From: Conexibacter sp. DBS9H8
Lineage (GTDB): Bacteria > Actinomycetota > Thermoleophilia > Solirubrobacterales > Solirubrobacteraceae
Assembly: GCF_023330685.1 (NCBI RefSeq)
Contig: NZ_CP097128.1
Span: 1,240,001-1,304,000 of the forward strand
DNA: 64,000 nucleotides
Direction: 5' to 3'
Position numbers and translations under genes: made by a program. The number at the start of each line of letters is the position of its first letter. The stretch's first letter is position 1. The notes under the pieces are model-generated. The model was not told the DNA's origin and searched no databases. It worked only from the letters and a program-made list of their open reading frames with translations. This document shows, in pieces, positions 62,671 through 64,000 of the stretch.

Positions 62671-64000
62671 ATGATGACCCCCCTTGCCATGCGTGTCCGC
62701 GGTGTCGCCGGCACGCTGATCGAACAGATCCCTGCCGGGGACGCCCGCGCGCTGGCGGTTCCCGACCCGAGCAGCGGGCTGCGCGCAGTCCTCGGTGATC
62801 CGGGGGTGCCGCTCGTCGGCCACTCGCTCGGCTTCCTCCAGGACAGCCTCGAGCTGTGCCGGCGCATGCACGCCCGGTTCGGGCCGCTGTTCTGGGTCAA
62901 CGCGTTCGGAACGCGGGTCGTGATGGTGCTCGGCCCTGAGGGGCTCGGCACCGTCTACGCGAACCGGGAGCGGGCGTTCTCCAGCCAGGAGGGGTGGGAC
63001 TACTTCATCGGCCCGTTCTTCCGGCGCGGGGTGATGCTGATGGACTTTGACGAGCACCGCCAGCACCGGCGGATCCTCCAGCAGGCGTTCACCCGGCCCC
63101 GACTCGTCGGCTACCTCGACGCGATGAACCCGGCGATCGAGCGGGCGGTGAGCGCCTGGCCGGAGATGGACGGGTTCGCCCTCTATCCGGCGGTCAAGCA
63201 GATGACCCTCGACATCGCGACCGAGGTGTTCGTCGGCGGGCAGCTCGGGCCCGAGGCCGACCGGCTCAACGCGGCGTTCATCAACACCGTCGTCGGTGGA
63301 CAGGCGTTCGTCCGCGCCGACATCCCCGGCGGCAAGTGGCATCGCGGGCTGGCGAGCCGGCGCCGGCTCGCCGGCTACTTCGCCGCCCAGATCCCGGCCA
63401 AGCGCGCCCGGCCTGGGGATGACCTGTTCAGCGTCCTCTGCCACGCCGAGACCGAGGAGGGCGAGCGCTTCGATGACGCCGATGTCGTCAACCACATGAT
63501 CTTCACGATGATGGCCGCCCATGACACGAGCACGATCACCGCGTCGATGATGGCCTACTACCTCGCCCGGCATCCCGAATGGCAGGAGCGCGTCCGGGCT
63601 GAGGGCGCCGCCGTCGGCCGGGCGATGATCGGCTTTGATGATCTCGAGGCGCTGCCCGTGCTCGACCGCGTGTTCCGGGAGACGCTGCGGATCAACGCTC
63701 CCGTTGGCGTGATCGCCCGCCAGGCGATCGCCGACACCGAGATCGACGGCCACCACATCCCGGCGGGCACCCGCCTGCTGTTGGGCGTCTATCCGACCCA
63801 CCGGATGGAGCCCTGGTGGTCTGACCCCGACGTCTTTGACCCCGACCGCTTTCTTCCCGAGCGGGCTGAGGACAAGCGCCACCCCTACGCCTGGGCGCCC
63901 TTCGGCGGCAACGTGCACAAGTGCATCGGGCTGCACTTCGGCGGGATGGAGGTCAAGGCGATCATCCACCAGCTGCTCGGCCGCTTCGAGCTGAGTGTGC
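62671..64000 (+). CDS. cytochrome P450 (3' truncated by window end)
   Basis: The first 443 residues of a P450 are visible. After an N-terminal region (ALAVPDPSSGLRAVLGDPGV, PLVGHSLGFL) the oxygen-binding I helix reads FTMMAAHDTSTITASMM, the ExxR helix is RVFRETLRINAPVGV, and the haem loop is WAPFGGNVHKCIGLHFGGME with the axial Cys. The layout resembles eukaryote-like bacterial families (CYP51/CYP120-related) that act on sterols, terpenoids or carotenoids. ATGs at 62671 and 62674 are both possible. It is divergent from the TetR gene and shares its operator. Confidence 0.9.
   Translation, partial: MMTPLAMRVRGVAGTLIEQIPAGDARALAVPDPSSGLRAVLGDPGVPLVGHSLGFLQDSLELCRRMHARFGPLFWVNAFGTRVVMVLGPEGLGTVYANRERAFSSQEGWDYFIGPFFRRGVMLMDFDEHRQHRRILQQAFTRPRLVGYLDAMNPAIERAVSAWPEMDGFALYPAVKQMTLDIATEVFVGGQLGPEADRLNAAFINTVVGGQAFVRADIPGGKWHRGLASRRRLAGYFAAQIPAKRARPGDDLFSVLCHAETEEGERFDDADVVNHMIFTMMAAHDTSTITASMMAYYLARHPEWQERVRAEGAAVGRAMIGFDDLEALPVLDRVFRETLRINAPVGVIARQAIADTEIDGHHIPAGTRLLLGVYPTHRMEPWWSDPDVFDPDRFLPERAEDKRHPYAWAPFGGNVHKCIGLHFGGMEVKAIIHQLLGRFELSV

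Overview
The window is very GC-rich, about 70% or more. It is densely packed with short operons whose genes overlap by four bases (ATGA or GTGA), and it uses many GTG starts. Gene content (streptomycete-type xylose isomerase, AldO-type alditol oxidase, Lsr2-domain protein, FMN-reductase/luciferase-like pair, split cytochrome b) points to an actinobacterium. My guess is class Thermoleophilia (Solirubrobacterales-like), but the lineage is inferred from style and content, not from a marker gene. No rRNA, tRNA, phage, insertion sequence or CRISPR array was seen.

Layout. (1) 1-1278: end of a DrrAB-type ABC exporter. (2) 1254-15750: a large pentose locus. It holds an aldose 1-epimerase, xylB-xylA and a LacI-type regulator, then an ABC sugar importer (binding protein, permease, ATPase), araB-araA-araD, a galactokinase and an alditol oxidase. 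Two LacI-type operators, one in the xylB promoter and one in front of the importer, fit control by the resident regulator. (3) 15792-23814: a minus-strand catabolic operon (FAH-family hydrolase, 3Fe-4S ferredoxin, glutamine-synthetase-like ligase, P450, extradiol dioxygenase, acetoacetate-decarboxylase-family protein, aldehyde dehydrogenase) with a divergent LysR regulator. It reads like an amine-activating ring-cleavage pathway. (4) 23995-36577: a divergent cluster I could not match to a described system. One arm has an SRPBCC protein, an ERCC4 nuclease with an Lsr2 domain, a CDP-alcohol phosphatidyltransferase, a mercuric-reductase-like flavoprotein and a radical SAM enzyme. The other has a P450, a methyltransferase, a phosphoesterase/radical SAM fusion, two glycosyltransferases of the 'rSAM/selenodomain-associated transferase' families and an MFS transporter. 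An ECF sigma factor and a convergent zinc-finger anti-sigma-like gene follow.

(5) 36673-47467: a lipoprotein, a serine hydrolase, an EAL-DICT protein, a HisD-paralogue/LysR/nitrilase/APC-permease group, a class III cyclase and a MarR regulator. (6) 47477-51265: split cytochrome b with a small membrane protein, then an MBL hydrolase and a class III-type alcohol dehydrogenase. (7) 51295-54269: a TetR-GAF-SpoIIE phosphatase fusion divergent from a STAS protein, and a DUF2236 oxygenase. (8) 54331-64000: an 11-bp tandem repeat, zwf, ilvD, a TrkA/channel-like protein, an FMN reductase/luciferase-like pair, greA, and a TetR regulator divergent from a truncated P450.

Beyond genes, the sequence shows a 123-124 bp dispersed intergenic element present twice in opposite orientation (23875-23997 and 37420-37543). 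Several short tandem repeats, several inverted repeats at regulator promoters, and a recurring TAnnnT box 6-10 nt before start codons (likely leaderless transcripts) are also visible.
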